From the NCBI GenBank assembly GCA_031281815.1, contig JAITEY010000155.1, positions 1-33,780 on the forward strand: a stretch of DNA of 33,780 bases. Reading direction: 5' to 3'. Both the position numbers and the translations under genes were made by a program. This document shows, one piece after another, positions 1 to 6,908 of the stretch (positions are counted from its first letter, which is position 1; the number at the start of each line of letters is the position of its first letter). The DNA comes from Desulfovibrio sp. (GTDB lineage: Bacteria; Desulfobacterota; Desulfovibrionia; Desulfovibrionales; Desulfovibrionaceae). The notes under the pieces were generated by a model. The model had not been told where the DNA came from. It was given only the letters and a program-made list of their open reading frames with translations, and searched no databases.

Positions 1-343
1 TAGCTATGGCTGCCTCCAGTTCAGCTTCGGAATAATGAAGAAAAAGGTTAGCTACGCCTTGCAAGTAAGTCAGCTCAGCTTGGGAAATATTTTCCTTTTC
101 ATTTTTTTCAAACCCATAGAGAAAAAAACAGCGATTCTCCCTATTGGTGGCTATGATTGTCCTGGTGCTGCCGCTTTTGCCTCTTCCCGGCAAGGCAATG
201 CGTTTTTTATAGAGATTGCTTCCCAGGTCGGCATCAACAAGTCCGCGCGCCATTTCATTCAACGCCGTAATTAAAGCCGCATCATCCAGTTGAGTTTTCT
301 TCATCCAGTGGGAGAATTGTCGCGTTTTCAGGACATATTTCAT
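1..343 (-). CDS. RelE-like toxin (partial, 3' end outside window)
   Basis: The minus strand is open from an ATG at 343 to the window edge, giving 114 codons without a stop. The product starts MKYVLKTRQFSHW and contains ALPGRGKSG, a later FLYGFEKNE block and an ISQAEL segment. I recognise this as the RelE-like toxin family formerly called DUF1044 (Pfam RelE, PF06296), whose members are about 110-125 residues, so only the extreme C-terminus should be missing. Such toxins are predicted to be ribosome-dependent mRNA endonucleases and are normally followed by an XRE-type antitoxin gene, which would lie outside the window. The gene is GC-poorer than the core genes further on, which suits an acquired module. 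No strong Shine-Dalgarno is visible; a good promoter lies just upstream. Confidence 0.8.
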   Translation of the reverse strand, partial: MKYVLKTRQFSHWMKKTQLDDAALITALNEMARGLVDADLGSNLYKKRIALPGRGKSGSTRTIIATNRENRCFFLYGFEKNEKENISQAELTYLQGVANLFLHYSEAELEAAIA

Positions 344-364
344 TTTTTCGTGTTGTCTTATGTT

Positions 365-394
365 GATATAATACCTTGCACCATAGATGTCAAA
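365..394 (-). promoter_or_regulatory. Predicted sigma70 promoter of the RelE-like toxin gene
   Basis: On the minus strand a perfect -35 box TTGACA (389-394) is separated by 17 bases from TATATC (365-370). Transcription would begin near 358, about 15 bases before the start codon at 343. This is a consensus match only. Confidence 0.5.
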
Positions 395-523
395 AAATAT
401 TAGACTGTTTTTTCAATGTATTACTTATGGAGGGAGTCGGCCTGAGCCGGTGCTGGGCCAACATTTGCCTCCAATGTTCCCGGCCGGGATCGGAGCGGCG
501 CCCGGAAACAATCGGCGTTTTCC

Positions 524-1759
524 TTAAGGTTTGACCAACGCGTCGTACAACGCGTTCCGAACGTCCAGCGTCACCTTGCCGATCATTCCTTCAAAGGCGG
601 TATTCGTCAGCAGAACCACGGAGAGCTTGTTCTGCGGGTCGACAAACCACATCGAACCGTAGACGCCGCCCCAGGCCAGCGTGCCGTCGGCTTGCGGCGT
701 TAAGAGCTTTGCGCGGTCGGTGACGACCGACCAGCCCAAAGCGTACGCCGAACCCGGCGCAACCGCGTCGGGCGCGGTAAAGGGTTTTTTCATCTCCCGC
801 AGGACCTCCGGCGCGGCAACGGACGCGCCGTCGTTTCGTATCGCTTCCAAGAGGCGCAGCACATCGCCTGCCGTACTGAGCATGCCCGCGCCGCCGGAAG
901 GAAAAGCCTCCGGGTGAAAGGCCCTGTCCGGGGAAAAATGCAGCATGAGTATCCCCATCAACACGTCCTGACCAAGCGGGCGCATGGGCAGCGGTTCCGG
1001 CAAGGCGTTGTAGTAGGGTTTCGCGGGCATGACGGCGTCCGGGGAAACGGCGAAGACGCTCGACGTGAGCCCCAGGGGTTCACAGACCAGCTCGCGCACG
1101 GCAACGTCGAGGGGCGCGCCGTAGGCGGCGGCCACAACGCCGCCCAGCACGTCCGTAGCCAGCGAATAACGCCATTGCGCGCCCGGGGTAAAGAGCAGCG
1201 GCACCGAGGCAAGGCGTTTGAGGTTTTCTTCAAGGGTCAACGGCGTGAGGTCCAGTCCGTCGGAAACGCCGGCGCGCCGGTAGGGACCGTTCGCGGCCTG
1301 AAAGAAACCGTAATCAAGTCCGGCCGTGTGGGAAAGCAGGTGGGCGACGCGTATCTCCGCTTTGCCGCCGTCGGGGAGGGGCGGAGTAAAATACGGCAGT
1401 ACCTTGCTCACCGGGTCGTCCAGGGCGAGCTTGCCCCGGCTGATGAGGGCTGCGGCGGCCGTCGCCGTGAACGCCTTGGTTGTGGAAGCCAGCCGGAAAA
1501 CCGTATCAAGGCGCATCGGCGTTGCGTTTTCTCTGTCGGCAAAACCGACGGCCTCGGCGTACACTGTTTTGCCGTCCAACGCAGCCATGAGCACGGCGCC
1601 GACCAGGCGGCGTTCTTGAATCGCCCTATCAAGGGCCGCATCCACTTTCGCAAAATCGTGGCTCTCGGCGGCTTCCGCAGCGCCGGCATCCGGCATCGGG
1701 AGCGCCGACGCGCAGAACAGCAGGAACAGTAACGGAACGGCAAACAGTTTGTTCTTCAT
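524..1759 (-). CDS. Secreted beta-lactamase-fold serine hydrolase
   Basis: This is a 411-residue protein of the class C beta-lactamase/esterase family (Pfam Beta-lactamase, PF00144). Residues 1-28 form a signal peptide with a hydrophobic core and an AGA-AEA cleavage region, so it acts in the periplasm or outside. The nucleophile motif SxxK is S92-T-T-K95, and the YxN-like position is Tyr198 in WRYSLATD. HTAGLDYG and the C-terminal WGGVYGSMWFVDP block are typical. The start is supported by AAGGAA about six bases upstream. The substrate cannot be read: members include esterases, D-amino-acid peptidases and penicillin-binding-like hydrolases, and true beta-lactamase activity is not implied. It stands alone, with hicB upstream on the same strand about 105 bases away. 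Confidence 0.85.
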   Translation of the reverse strand: MKNKLFAVPLLFLLFCASALPMPDAGAAEAAESHDFAKVDAALDRAIQERRLVGAVLMAALDGKTVYAEAVGFADRENATPMRLDTVFRLASTTKAFTATAAAALISRGKLALDDPVSKVLPYFTPPLPDGGKAEIRVAHLLSHTAGLDYGFFQAANGPYRRAGVSDGLDLTPLTLEENLKRLASVPLLFTPGAQWRYSLATDVLGGVVAAAYGAPLDVAVRELVCEPLGLTSSVFAVSPDAVMPAKPYYNALPEPLPMRPLGQDVLMGILMLHFSPDRAFHPEAFPSGGAGMLSTAGDVLRLLEAIRNDGASVAAPEVLREMKKPFTAPDAVAPGSAYALGWSVVTDRAKLLTPQADGTLAWGGVYGSMWFVDPQNKLSVVLLTNTAFEGMIGKVTLDVRNALYDALVKP

Positions 1760-1864
1760 CAGAATTTCCTTTTTTTCTCCTCTACACCTCCATCGGGGAA
1801 ATGTCGAATGCCGGCCGCAACGCTCGGTAATTCCATATCAGATGTACCACAGCGAAAAAGACCT

Positions 1865-2287
1865 TCACTGTCCGTATGCACGAACGGCCTGCGCCGACAG
1901 GCCGGAGCGGGTAAATCCGTAGGCTTCGGCTTTTTTATCGGCTTCCTCCAGAGTCGCCCTCGGCAAAGAAACGGTTATTTTCACCGGCGCCATATCAAGC
2001 GACGGAGCGCGGAAAAGCTGATAATGTACGCCGTCCGGCATAGCAAGGCCGCTCTCTCTCCTTATTTCCGAGACTTTGCGCTGTACCGATTCTTTGTTTG
2101 ACGGTTCGGGAATCGGTTTTTTCGCCGCTGCGAGTTCCTGCAGGAGGTCTTCCAGAATATCCGCACCGTATTCCTCACATTCTTCCAAGGAATATCCGCC
2201 TGTCACGGCACCGGGGGCATCCGGAAAATACACGGAGAAATTCCCTTCCTTTTCCGGCACGAACGCCGCGATGTAATACTTGCGCAT
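1865..2287 (-). CDS. hicB: HicB-family antitoxin
   Basis: This 140-residue protein has the HicB two-part layout. The N-terminal RNase-H-like fold (YYIAAFVPEKEGNFSVYFPD, then a GGYSLEECEEYGADIL helix) binds the toxin in known systems. The C-terminal ribbon-helix-helix segment (VKITVSLPRATLEEADKKA) binds the operator DNA. A strong ribosome binding site (AAGGAAAGGGAA) precedes the ATG, and the gap to the upstream hicA frame is 18 bases, the usual hicA-hicB order. Since the hicA frame is interrupted by a stop, HicB may now be an antitoxin without an active partner, kept as an autorepressor or as an anti-addiction factor. That last point is inference. Confidence 0.88.
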   Translation of the reverse strand: MRKYYIAAFVPEKEGNFSVYFPDAPGAVTGGYSLEECEEYGADILEDLLQELAAAKKPIPEPSNKESVQRKVSEIRRESGLAMPDGVHYQLFRAPSLDMAPVKITVSLPRATLEEADKKAEAYGFTRSGLSAQAVRAYGQ

Positions 2288-2305
2288 GGTTCCCTTTCCT
2301 TCATA

Positions 2306-2488
2306 TCAATGTAACTTCACGCCCGTTTGCTTTTCGATTTCAGCCAAGGTGCCTGCGGGGATATCTTTCGCGTGTCGCCATATCCTTGTTATCCTGCCGG
2401 CCGGCCCCACTCCCTTGACATGTTATTTTCCCTCGGTGAATATCCACCCTGCTTCTTTCAACTTTTTTATGAGTTCGTGTGCTTTCAT
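2306..2488 (-). pseudogene. hicA: hicA toxin gene with an in-frame stop
   Basis: Reading the minus strand from ATG at 2488 gives MKAHELIKKLKEAGWIFTEGK, then TAA at 2425-2423. The same frame continues HVKGVGPAGRITRIW, RHAKDIPAGTLAEIEKQ and TGVKLH to TGA at 2308-2306. The two halves together have the length (about 60 residues) and the ends of a HicA mRNA interferase: the MKxxELIKxLKxxGW start and the DIPxGTLxxIxKQxG tail. The stop falls immediately before a histidine that sits where the catalytic His of the family's G-S-H motif is expected. A TCA serine codon would become TAA by one base change. The gene starts only 22 bases after the ilvB stop. Sequencing error is the main alternative. Confidence 0.8.
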
Positions 2489-2510
2489 CCGGCACCTTCT
2501 GCAACCGGCA

Positions 2511-4202
2511 TTACATCAGCATCATTTCATGCAGGGCCGCGCCGGGGGGCACCAGGGGCGAAACCTTTTCCTCCTGCGCCGCCTCCACTTCAATGAGTAC
2601 CGGACCGGGTTCGGCCAGGGCTTTTTCCAAATCCGGACGCAGGTTTTCCGGCCTGGAAATCCTGTAGCCTTTCATGCCGTAAGCGCCGGCCAACGCCGAA
2701 AAATCCGGTTGGAAATTGTCCACCGTCGCCATGTAGTTCCTGTTGTAAAACAACTCCTGCCACTGCCGGACCATGCCCAGAGAGCGGTTGTTTATCATGA
2801 GGATCTTGATCGGCAGGCGGTTTTCCATAACCGTGCCCAGTTCCTGCATATTCATCTGGAAAGAACCGTCCCCGGAGATGTTGACGACCAGACTGTCCGG
2901 CTTTGCCAGTTGCGCGCCGACGGCGGCGGGCAGGCCGAAGCCCATGGTGCCGAGCCCCCCCGACGAAAGGAAACTGCGCGGGCGCGTGTAACAGAAAAAT
3001 TGCGCGCTCCACATCTGGTGCTGGCCCACGTCGGTGGTGATAATCGCGTTCCCTCCGGTCAGGCTGAACAGCGTTTCGATGACCCGCTGCGGCTTGATCG
3101 CGCCGTCGCATTCGCCGTCTTCCGCATAGACGGGGCGGTGCCGTTCCTTGAGTTCCTCCAGGTAGGCGAGCCATGCCGAACGGTCCGCCTGCCGGTCGGC
3201 GCCGTATTTGCGGGCGATGAGCGCGCGCAGGTCTTCCAGCGCGCGTTTGCAGTCGGCCACTATCGGCACCTGCACGGGGATGTTCTTGCGTATGGATGTC
3301 GGGTCTATATCGATCTGTATGATCTTCGCCTTGTTCGCGAACTTTTCTATTTCGCTGGTGGAACGGTCGGCAAAACGGGTGCCGGCCGCTATAATCACGT
3401 CGGCTTCGCCCGCCGCCCTGTTGGCCGCGGGAAACCCGTGCATGCCGATGAAGCCGAGCCGCAGGGGGTCGTCCCCCGGAAACCCCGAAAGCCCCATAAA
3501 GGTCGAAACCACGGGTATGGAAAGTTCCCGCGCGAACTGCGTGAGTATTTCCGATGCTCCGCTCGAAACTATGCCCCCGCCGATGATGAACAGCGGCTTT
3601 TCCGCCTTGTGAATCAGGTCCGCAGCGCGCTGAAGCTGCTGGATGTTCGGACTGTAATTGGGACGATAGGAGCGCATCTCCACGGTTTCCGGCCATACGA
3701 ATTCGCCGGGGTCGCGCAGCACGTCGCGCGGCAGATCCACCAGAACCGGGCCGGGCCGGCCGGACCGCGCCAGAAAAAAGGCCTTGCGGATGGTATCCGT
3801 TATTTTTCCGGTGTCGTGAACCAGGAAATTATGCTTCGTACAGGGACGGGTAATGCCGAGTATGTCCACTTCCTGAAAGGCGTCGTTGCCGATAAGCCCG
3901 GTGGATACCTGCCCGGTGAGCACGACCAGCGGCGTGGAGTCGGCGCAGGCCGTGGCTATGCCGGTCACGGTGTTGGTCGCGCCGGGACCGGAGGTCACCA
4001 GGCAGACCCCCACGGACCCCGAGGCTCTGGCATAGCCGTCCGCCGCATGCACGGCGCCCTGCTCATGTCTGGCCAGAACATGGCGTATGTCCGAACGCGC
4101 AAGCTCGTCGTACACGTCGTACAATGCCCCGCCGGGAAAGCCGAATATAATGCTCACGCCTTCCCCGGCGAGCGCCTTCAACAAAATTTTCGCACCGGTC
4201 AT
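2511..4202 (-). CDS. ilvB: Acetolactate synthase large (catalytic) subunit
   Basis: This 563-residue ThDP-dependent enzyme condenses two pyruvates to acetolactate, or pyruvate with 2-oxobutyrate, in branched-chain amino acid synthesis. The activating glutamate is Glu47 in ARHEQGA, preceded by IIFGFPGG. The central FAD-binding domain and the C-terminal ThDP motif (GDGSF ... MINN) are intact. The frame stays open upstream, but I chose the ATG at 4202, which has AAGGA nine bases before it and starts MTGAKILLKAL as the family does. No ilvN/ilvH regulatory subunit is adjacent, so it must be elsewhere if present. hicA-hicB follow 22 bases downstream on the same strand. A related ThDP enzyme such as glyoxylate carboligase is less likely given the acetolactate synthase-like start. 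Confidence 0.93.
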   Translation of the reverse strand: MTGAKILLKALAGEGVSIIFGFPGGALYDVYDELARSDIRHVLARHEQGAVHAADGYARASGSVGVCLVTSGPGATNTVTGIATACADSTPLVVLTGQVSTGLIGNDAFQEVDILGITRPCTKHNFLVHDTGKITDTIRKAFFLARSGRPGPVLVDLPRDVLRDPGEFVWPETVEMRSYRPNYSPNIQQLQRAADLIHKAEKPLFIIGGGIVSSGASEILTQFARELSIPVVSTFMGLSGFPGDDPLRLGFIGMHGFPAANRAAGEADVIIAAGTRFADRSTSEIEKFANKAKIIQIDIDPTSIRKNIPVQVPIVADCKRALEDLRALIARKYGADRQADRSAWLAYLEELKERHRPVYAEDGECDGAIKPQRVIETLFSLTGGNAIITTDVGQHQMWSAQFFCYTRPRSFLSSGGLGTMGFGLPAAVGAQLAKPDSLVVNISGDGSFQMNMQELGTVMENRLPIKILMINNRSLGMVRQWQELFYNRNYMATVDNFQPDFSALAGAYGMKGYRISRPENLRPDLEKALAEPGPVLIEVEAAQEEKVSPLVPPGAALHEMMLM

Positions 4203-4299
4203 GCCGATCATTCCTTGTATGGTTGCCGGAGCAAACAATCCGCAACCCGCGCCGCGGCAATCCCGCCCGCTGTTCCGCCCGTCGTTCCGGAAGTCTTAA

Positions 4300-4328
4300 C
4301 GCATAGCCGCACTTTGCCGTTTTGTCAA
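4300..4328 (-). promoter_or_regulatory. Predicted promoter of ilvB
   Basis: On the minus strand TTGACA (4323-4328) is followed after 17 bases by TATGCG (4300-4305). The transcript would start near 4293 and carry a leader of about 90 bases before ilvB. The -35 is perfect and the -10 is weak. Confidence 0.45.
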
Positions 4329-4461
4329 AAAACGCCGACGGCGCTTCAGCGCCGACCGGGAGGCCCTGCGCGTATTGCGGACGGTGCTTGCCGAGTTGCC
4401 GCAAAGCGCGTAATGACGTTTTCGGGAAAGAAAATTTTGCTCTACTACGGCGAGGTGTGAC

Positions 4462-5439
4462 ATGCTGTCCGGAAAAATTCTTGCAGCGGTCGCCGCGGCG
4501 GCGACATTCTTCTTCGGAGCGGCCCTTCCGGCAACGGCCGACGTGGTTCTCTATTCCTCCAATCAACCCGAACTTCTCGACATGGTCGGCAAAGGTTTCG
4601 AGCAGGCGACAGGCATCAAGGTGACCACCGTGCGCCTGGGCACGGGCGAAGCCATGAAACGCATCGCGGCGGAAAAAGACAATCCCCTTGCGGACATCTT
4701 CTGGAGCGGCGATACGGCCGTGCTGGACGCAGCCAAAGAGAATTTCGCGCCCTATGCTTCCCCCGAAGCGCAAAACCTCCCTCCCGGCTGCATCGACCCT
4801 GAGAAACGCTGGACCGCAAGCAATACCCACCTCATGGTCCTGATGGTCAACACCAAACTGGTCAAGCCGGCGGACATGCCCGAAAGCTGGAGCGATATTC
4901 TCGACCCGAAATGGAAAGACAAGGTCGTCATGGCCGACCCGGCCAAATCCGGCTCGGCGTATTCCCAGATTTTCGGCGTTTATCAACTCTACGGACTGGA
5001 CGGGCTGACCAAACTGGCGAACAATGCCCGCATCCTCGACAGTTCCAGCCTGGTCTACAAAGGCACGGCGGAAGGCGAGTTCTCCGTCGGCATCACCATG
5101 GAATACGCGGCGTACCGTTATATCGCCGGCGGCTCGGATGCGGTGAAAATCGTGTATCCGTCCGACGGGGCGATTTCCGCCCCGGAAGGCGCCGCCCTCG
5201 TCGCCGGCGGGGCGCACGCGCAGGACGCCCGCGCCTTTTTCGATTACCTGCTCTCCAAACGGACGGTTTCGGAAATCTACCGCAAATTCTACCGCAGACC
5301 CGCGCGCACCGACGCCGACGACGTGGAAGGACTGCCTTCCGTCAAGACCTTGAAAATTGTAGAAAACAACCCGGCCGAGGCCAACCTCATGCAGAAGGAA
5401 CTGCTCGGCAAATGGCGCGCCGTGGTGCTGAACAAATAA
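4462..5439 (+). CDS. ABC transporter periplasmic substrate-binding protein
   Basis: This 325-residue protein begins with a Sec signal peptide (about residues 1-26, ending PATADV). The mature part has the fold-family signature of iron(III), thiamine, phosphonate and spermidine binding proteins: VVLYSSNQPELL, then VRLGTGEAMKRIAAE, PLADIFWSGD, and SWSDILDPKWKDKVVMADP. GAGGT lies eight bases before the ATG. It is the first gene of an importer whose ATPase (6909) and permease (8005) follow on the same strand. They are now separated from it by a toxin-antitoxin cassette, so co-transcription is doubtful. The ligand cannot be read: iron is suggested only by the FbpABC-like gene set, and conserved tyrosines (for example in MEYAAYRYIAGG) do not settle it. 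Confidence 0.85.
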   Translation: MLSGKILAAVAAAATFFFGAALPATADVVLYSSNQPELLDMVGKGFEQATGIKVTTVRLGTGEAMKRIAAEKDNPLADIFWSGDTAVLDAAKENFAPYASPEAQNLPPGCIDPEKRWTASNTHLMVLMVNTKLVKPADMPESWSDILDPKWKDKVVMADPAKSGSAYSQIFGVYQLYGLDGLTKLANNARILDSSSLVYKGTAEGEFSVGITMEYAAYRYIAGGSDAVKIVYPSDGAISAPEGAALVAGGAHAQDARAFFDYLLSKRTVSEIYRKFYRRPARTDADDVEGLPSVKTLKIVENNPAEANLMQKELLGKWRAVVLNK

Positions 5440-5449
5440 CGCGCAAAAC

Positions 5450-5509
5450 GCAAGCCCCGGCATGACGCACGGCCCCCGTCAACACTCACAATGCAAGCCC
5501 CGGCATGAC
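5450..5509 (+). repeat. 17-bp direct repeat, two copies, in the gap after the binding-protein gene
   Basis: GCAAGCCCCGGCATGAC occurs at 5450-5466 and again at 5493-5509, 43 bases apart. The second copy ends three bases before the duplicated start of the ATPase gene at 5512. It may be a remnant of a dispersed GC-rich repeat; its function is unknown. Confidence 0.8.
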
Positions 5510-5511
5510 CC

Positions 5512-5531
5512 ATGGCTTCCATAACCCTTGA
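5512..5531 (+). repeat. Left copy of the ATPase gene start (20-bp duplication)
   Basis: ATGGCTTCCATAACCCTTGA here is identical to the first 20 bases of the ABC ATPase gene at 6909-6928. After it the sequence diverges and the frame reaches a stop within about 55 codons. It lies where the ATPase gene would begin if the intervening cassette were absent, so it marks the left junction of an insertion of about 1.4 kb. Confidence 0.85.
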
Positions 5532-5552
5532 AGGGTATTACTCCGTTATCCC

Positions 5553-5635
5553 CTCCTTCCCGTTTCTCCCTGTAAAATCAAGTAAAAAGCGAAATCATCG
5601 CGGGGAAATCTTCCAGGGAATAAGCGGGGAAGGAG
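5553..5635. repeat. Long imperfect inverted repeat at the left end of the inserted cassette
   Basis: Arms at 5553-5572 and 5614-5635 are near-complementary (outer nine bases CTCCTTCCC against GGGAAGGAG; inner TCCCTG against CAGGGA) around a loop of about 41 bases. The loop holds a smaller GCGA/TCGC hairpin. No coding potential was recognised. It could be an element end, a terminator-like structure or an RNA fold. Confidence 0.6.
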
Positions 5636-5669
5636 CAGAAGTGCTTCCTCTCCGAAAAAAACAACAGGC

Positions 5670-5697
5670 TTGACTTTGTAACGTAACTCGTTACACT
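5670..5697 (+). promoter_or_regulatory. higBA promoter with operator palindrome
   Basis: A -35 TTGACT (5670-5675) is followed after 16 bases by TACACT (5692-5697). Inside and overlapping this promoter lies a perfect dyad, TGTAACG (5677-5683) and CGTTACA (5689-5695), separated by five bases. Such a site between -35 and -10 is where HigA-type antitoxins repress their own operon. The predicted transcription start (near 5704) is only a few bases before the higB ATG at 5708. Confidence 0.6.
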
Positions 5698-5707
5698 TAG
5701 TCTGACC

Positions 5708-5986
5708 ATGATAAAGGGCTTCGAGCACAAGGGCCTTGAGTCGTTTTTTTATGAAGGCACGGCAAAAGGCATTCAGGCGCAACATGCCGACAGGCTGCGG
5801 CTTCGGCTTGACCGTCTGGACGCCGCCGGAGCGGTACAAGATATGAATGTGTCCGGGTATGACCTTCACCAGCTTAAAGGTAAGCTCAAGGGTCACTGGT
5901 CAGTCAAAGTCTCCGGTAATTGGCGTCTGACTTTCCGTTTTGAGGACGGCAACGCCTATGTTGTCAACTATCAGGATTATCACTGA
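5708..5986 (+). CDS. higB: HigB-family toxin (plasmid maintenance killer type)
   Basis: This 92-residue protein matches the HigB/RelE killer family: MIKGFEHKGLESFF at the start, LRLRLDRLDAA and LHQLKGKLKGHWSVKV in the middle, and the conserved NWRLTFRFEDG ... VVNYQDYH end. Family members cut mRNA on the ribosome. Full length is 92 residues, as usual, so it looks intact. There is no Shine-Dalgarno before the ATG and the predicted promoter leaves almost no leader, so translation may be leaderless. higA follows after 10 bases. The pair lies within a cassette that separates the two first genes of an ABC importer operon and is GC-poorer than its surroundings. Confidence 0.9.
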   Translation: MIKGFEHKGLESFFYEGTAKGIQAQHADRLRLRLDRLDAAGAVQDMNVSGYDLHQLKGKLKGHWSVKVSGNWRLTFRFEDGNAYVVNYQDYH

Positions 5987-5996
5987 AGGAGAGGCC

Positions 5997-6320
5997 ATGC
6001 AGCGCAAAATTACCCGTAAGCGTACACATCCTGGAGAGCTTATCCGCGAAGACTATATGAAGCCGCTGAAGCTCACGGTTACATCATTGGCGGAAAATCT
6101 TGGAGTTTCCCGTAAGACACTCTCCTCCATTATCAATGAGCGGGCCGGAGTAACTCCGGATATGGCGTTGCGCCTGTCCCGCGCTTTCTGCACTACACCG
6201 GAGCTGTGGCTGAACATGCAAAGAGGGTACGATCTCTGGATAGCAGAAAATAAAAGCGCTGAATGGCAGAGCGTAGTGCCGCTGTATACTCCTTCCGCTT
6301 TAGCACAGGAACACGCATAG
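5997..6320 (+). CDS. higA: HigA-family antitoxin (XRE DNA-binding)
   Basis: This 107-residue protein starts MQRKITRKRTHPGELIRED, the standard HigA/VapI opening, and carries a helix-turn-helix around residues 29-65 (LTVTSLAENLGVSRKTLSSI) followed by TPDMALRLSRAF and PELWLNMQ. I chose the ATG at 5997 because AAGGAGAGG lies just upstream. It should neutralise HigB and, as a dimer, bind the dyad at 5677-5695 to repress the operon. The toxin-first order is typical of higBA. Confidence 0.92.
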   Translation: MQRKITRKRTHPGELIREDYMKPLKLTVTSLAENLGVSRKTLSSIINERAGVTPDMALRLSRAFCTTPELWLNMQRGYDLWIAENKSAEWQSVVPLYTPSALAQEHA

Positions 6321-6375
6321 ACCACAAATTTCCCCGGCTAGGCGCGGAGTAATTAACCACGCTGAACGGCTGACC

Positions 6376-6732
6376 ATGCAGCTTGCCGGGGAATACAATT
6401 CATGGTGAACCTACATGGAAGGTACGAACATAGCGCGCGAGTAGATTACCGGCAAAGAGATTATGGACGGAGGCATAGCGGCTGTTGCCCTTGGGAAAGC
6501 CTGCTTTGATGGAACATTGACAGCGTATGTGCCAGAAGTGTTGAAAAAGATATATGAATTTAGCAAGGTTCAGCGTGTACCAAAATATCCTCCTCCGGGC
6601 ATTGACGCATTACAATATGTCCGGACTGGGGAAAAGGTACGATGGGACTGGGAATTTATACTTGGTGTTAAGCCGTTAAAAATATTGCTATTGAAAATTG
6701 AGAAATCACTTGGTGAATGTTTTGCAGTATAG
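6376..6732 (+). pseudogene. Degenerate gene of unknown function with two in-frame stops
   Basis: A frame starting at ATG 6376 reads MQLAGEYNSW, then TGA (6406-6408), TYMEGTNIARE, then TAG (6442-6444), ITGKEI, and then an uninterrupted 89-residue stretch from ATG 6463 to 6732 containing KACFDGTLTAYVPEVLKKI, VQRVPKYPPPG and VRWDWEFILG. Both stops are one base from a sense codon. The even, protein-like composition across the stops suggests a decayed gene; alternatively only the 89-residue part is real. I do not recognise the family. It sits inside the inserted cassette, behind higBA. Confidence 0.4.
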
Positions 6733-6908
6733 CGAATATGCCGTCACAGTTTGGTAGACGGCAGCCCATTTTGCCTTGATTTTCCAGCTGGATCAGGGCC
6801 GTCACTTGATGGGGAATGCGGTGGGGAGAAGCAAAGTGAGAAAAACGGTGAATCTCAGAATCTCTAACTCTCCCAAACAATTTCTGAACAATCATACAGT
6901 ATTGTTTT
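6733..6908. other. Right end of the inserted cassette, non-coding as read
   Basis: This segment is GC-poorer than the transporter genes. It contains a hairpin GCCGTC/GACGGC early on, a nested fold with arms GGGAGA (6824-6829) and TCTCCC (6869-6874), and a dyad AACAAT-N8-ATTGTT (6887-6906) just before the ATPase start. No Shine-Dalgarno for the ATPase gene is visible. I found no convincing gene here. Confidence 0.5.

Noticed and set aside
35..274. 79-codon plus-strand frame
   Set aside because: The opposite strand encodes a recognisable RelE-like toxin over the same bases.
4335..4360. GGCGC/GCGCC hairpin followed by a T-run on the minus strand as an ilvB attenuator
   Set aside because: The T-run overlaps the predicted -35 box of ilvB, so the hairpin lies upstream of the expected transcript, and no leader peptide with branched-chain codons was found.
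2280..4460. Long open frame of 726 codons on the plus strand
   Set aside because: It is antisense to ilvB over most of its length, its translation has no family-like blocks, and ilvB on the other strand is unmistakable.
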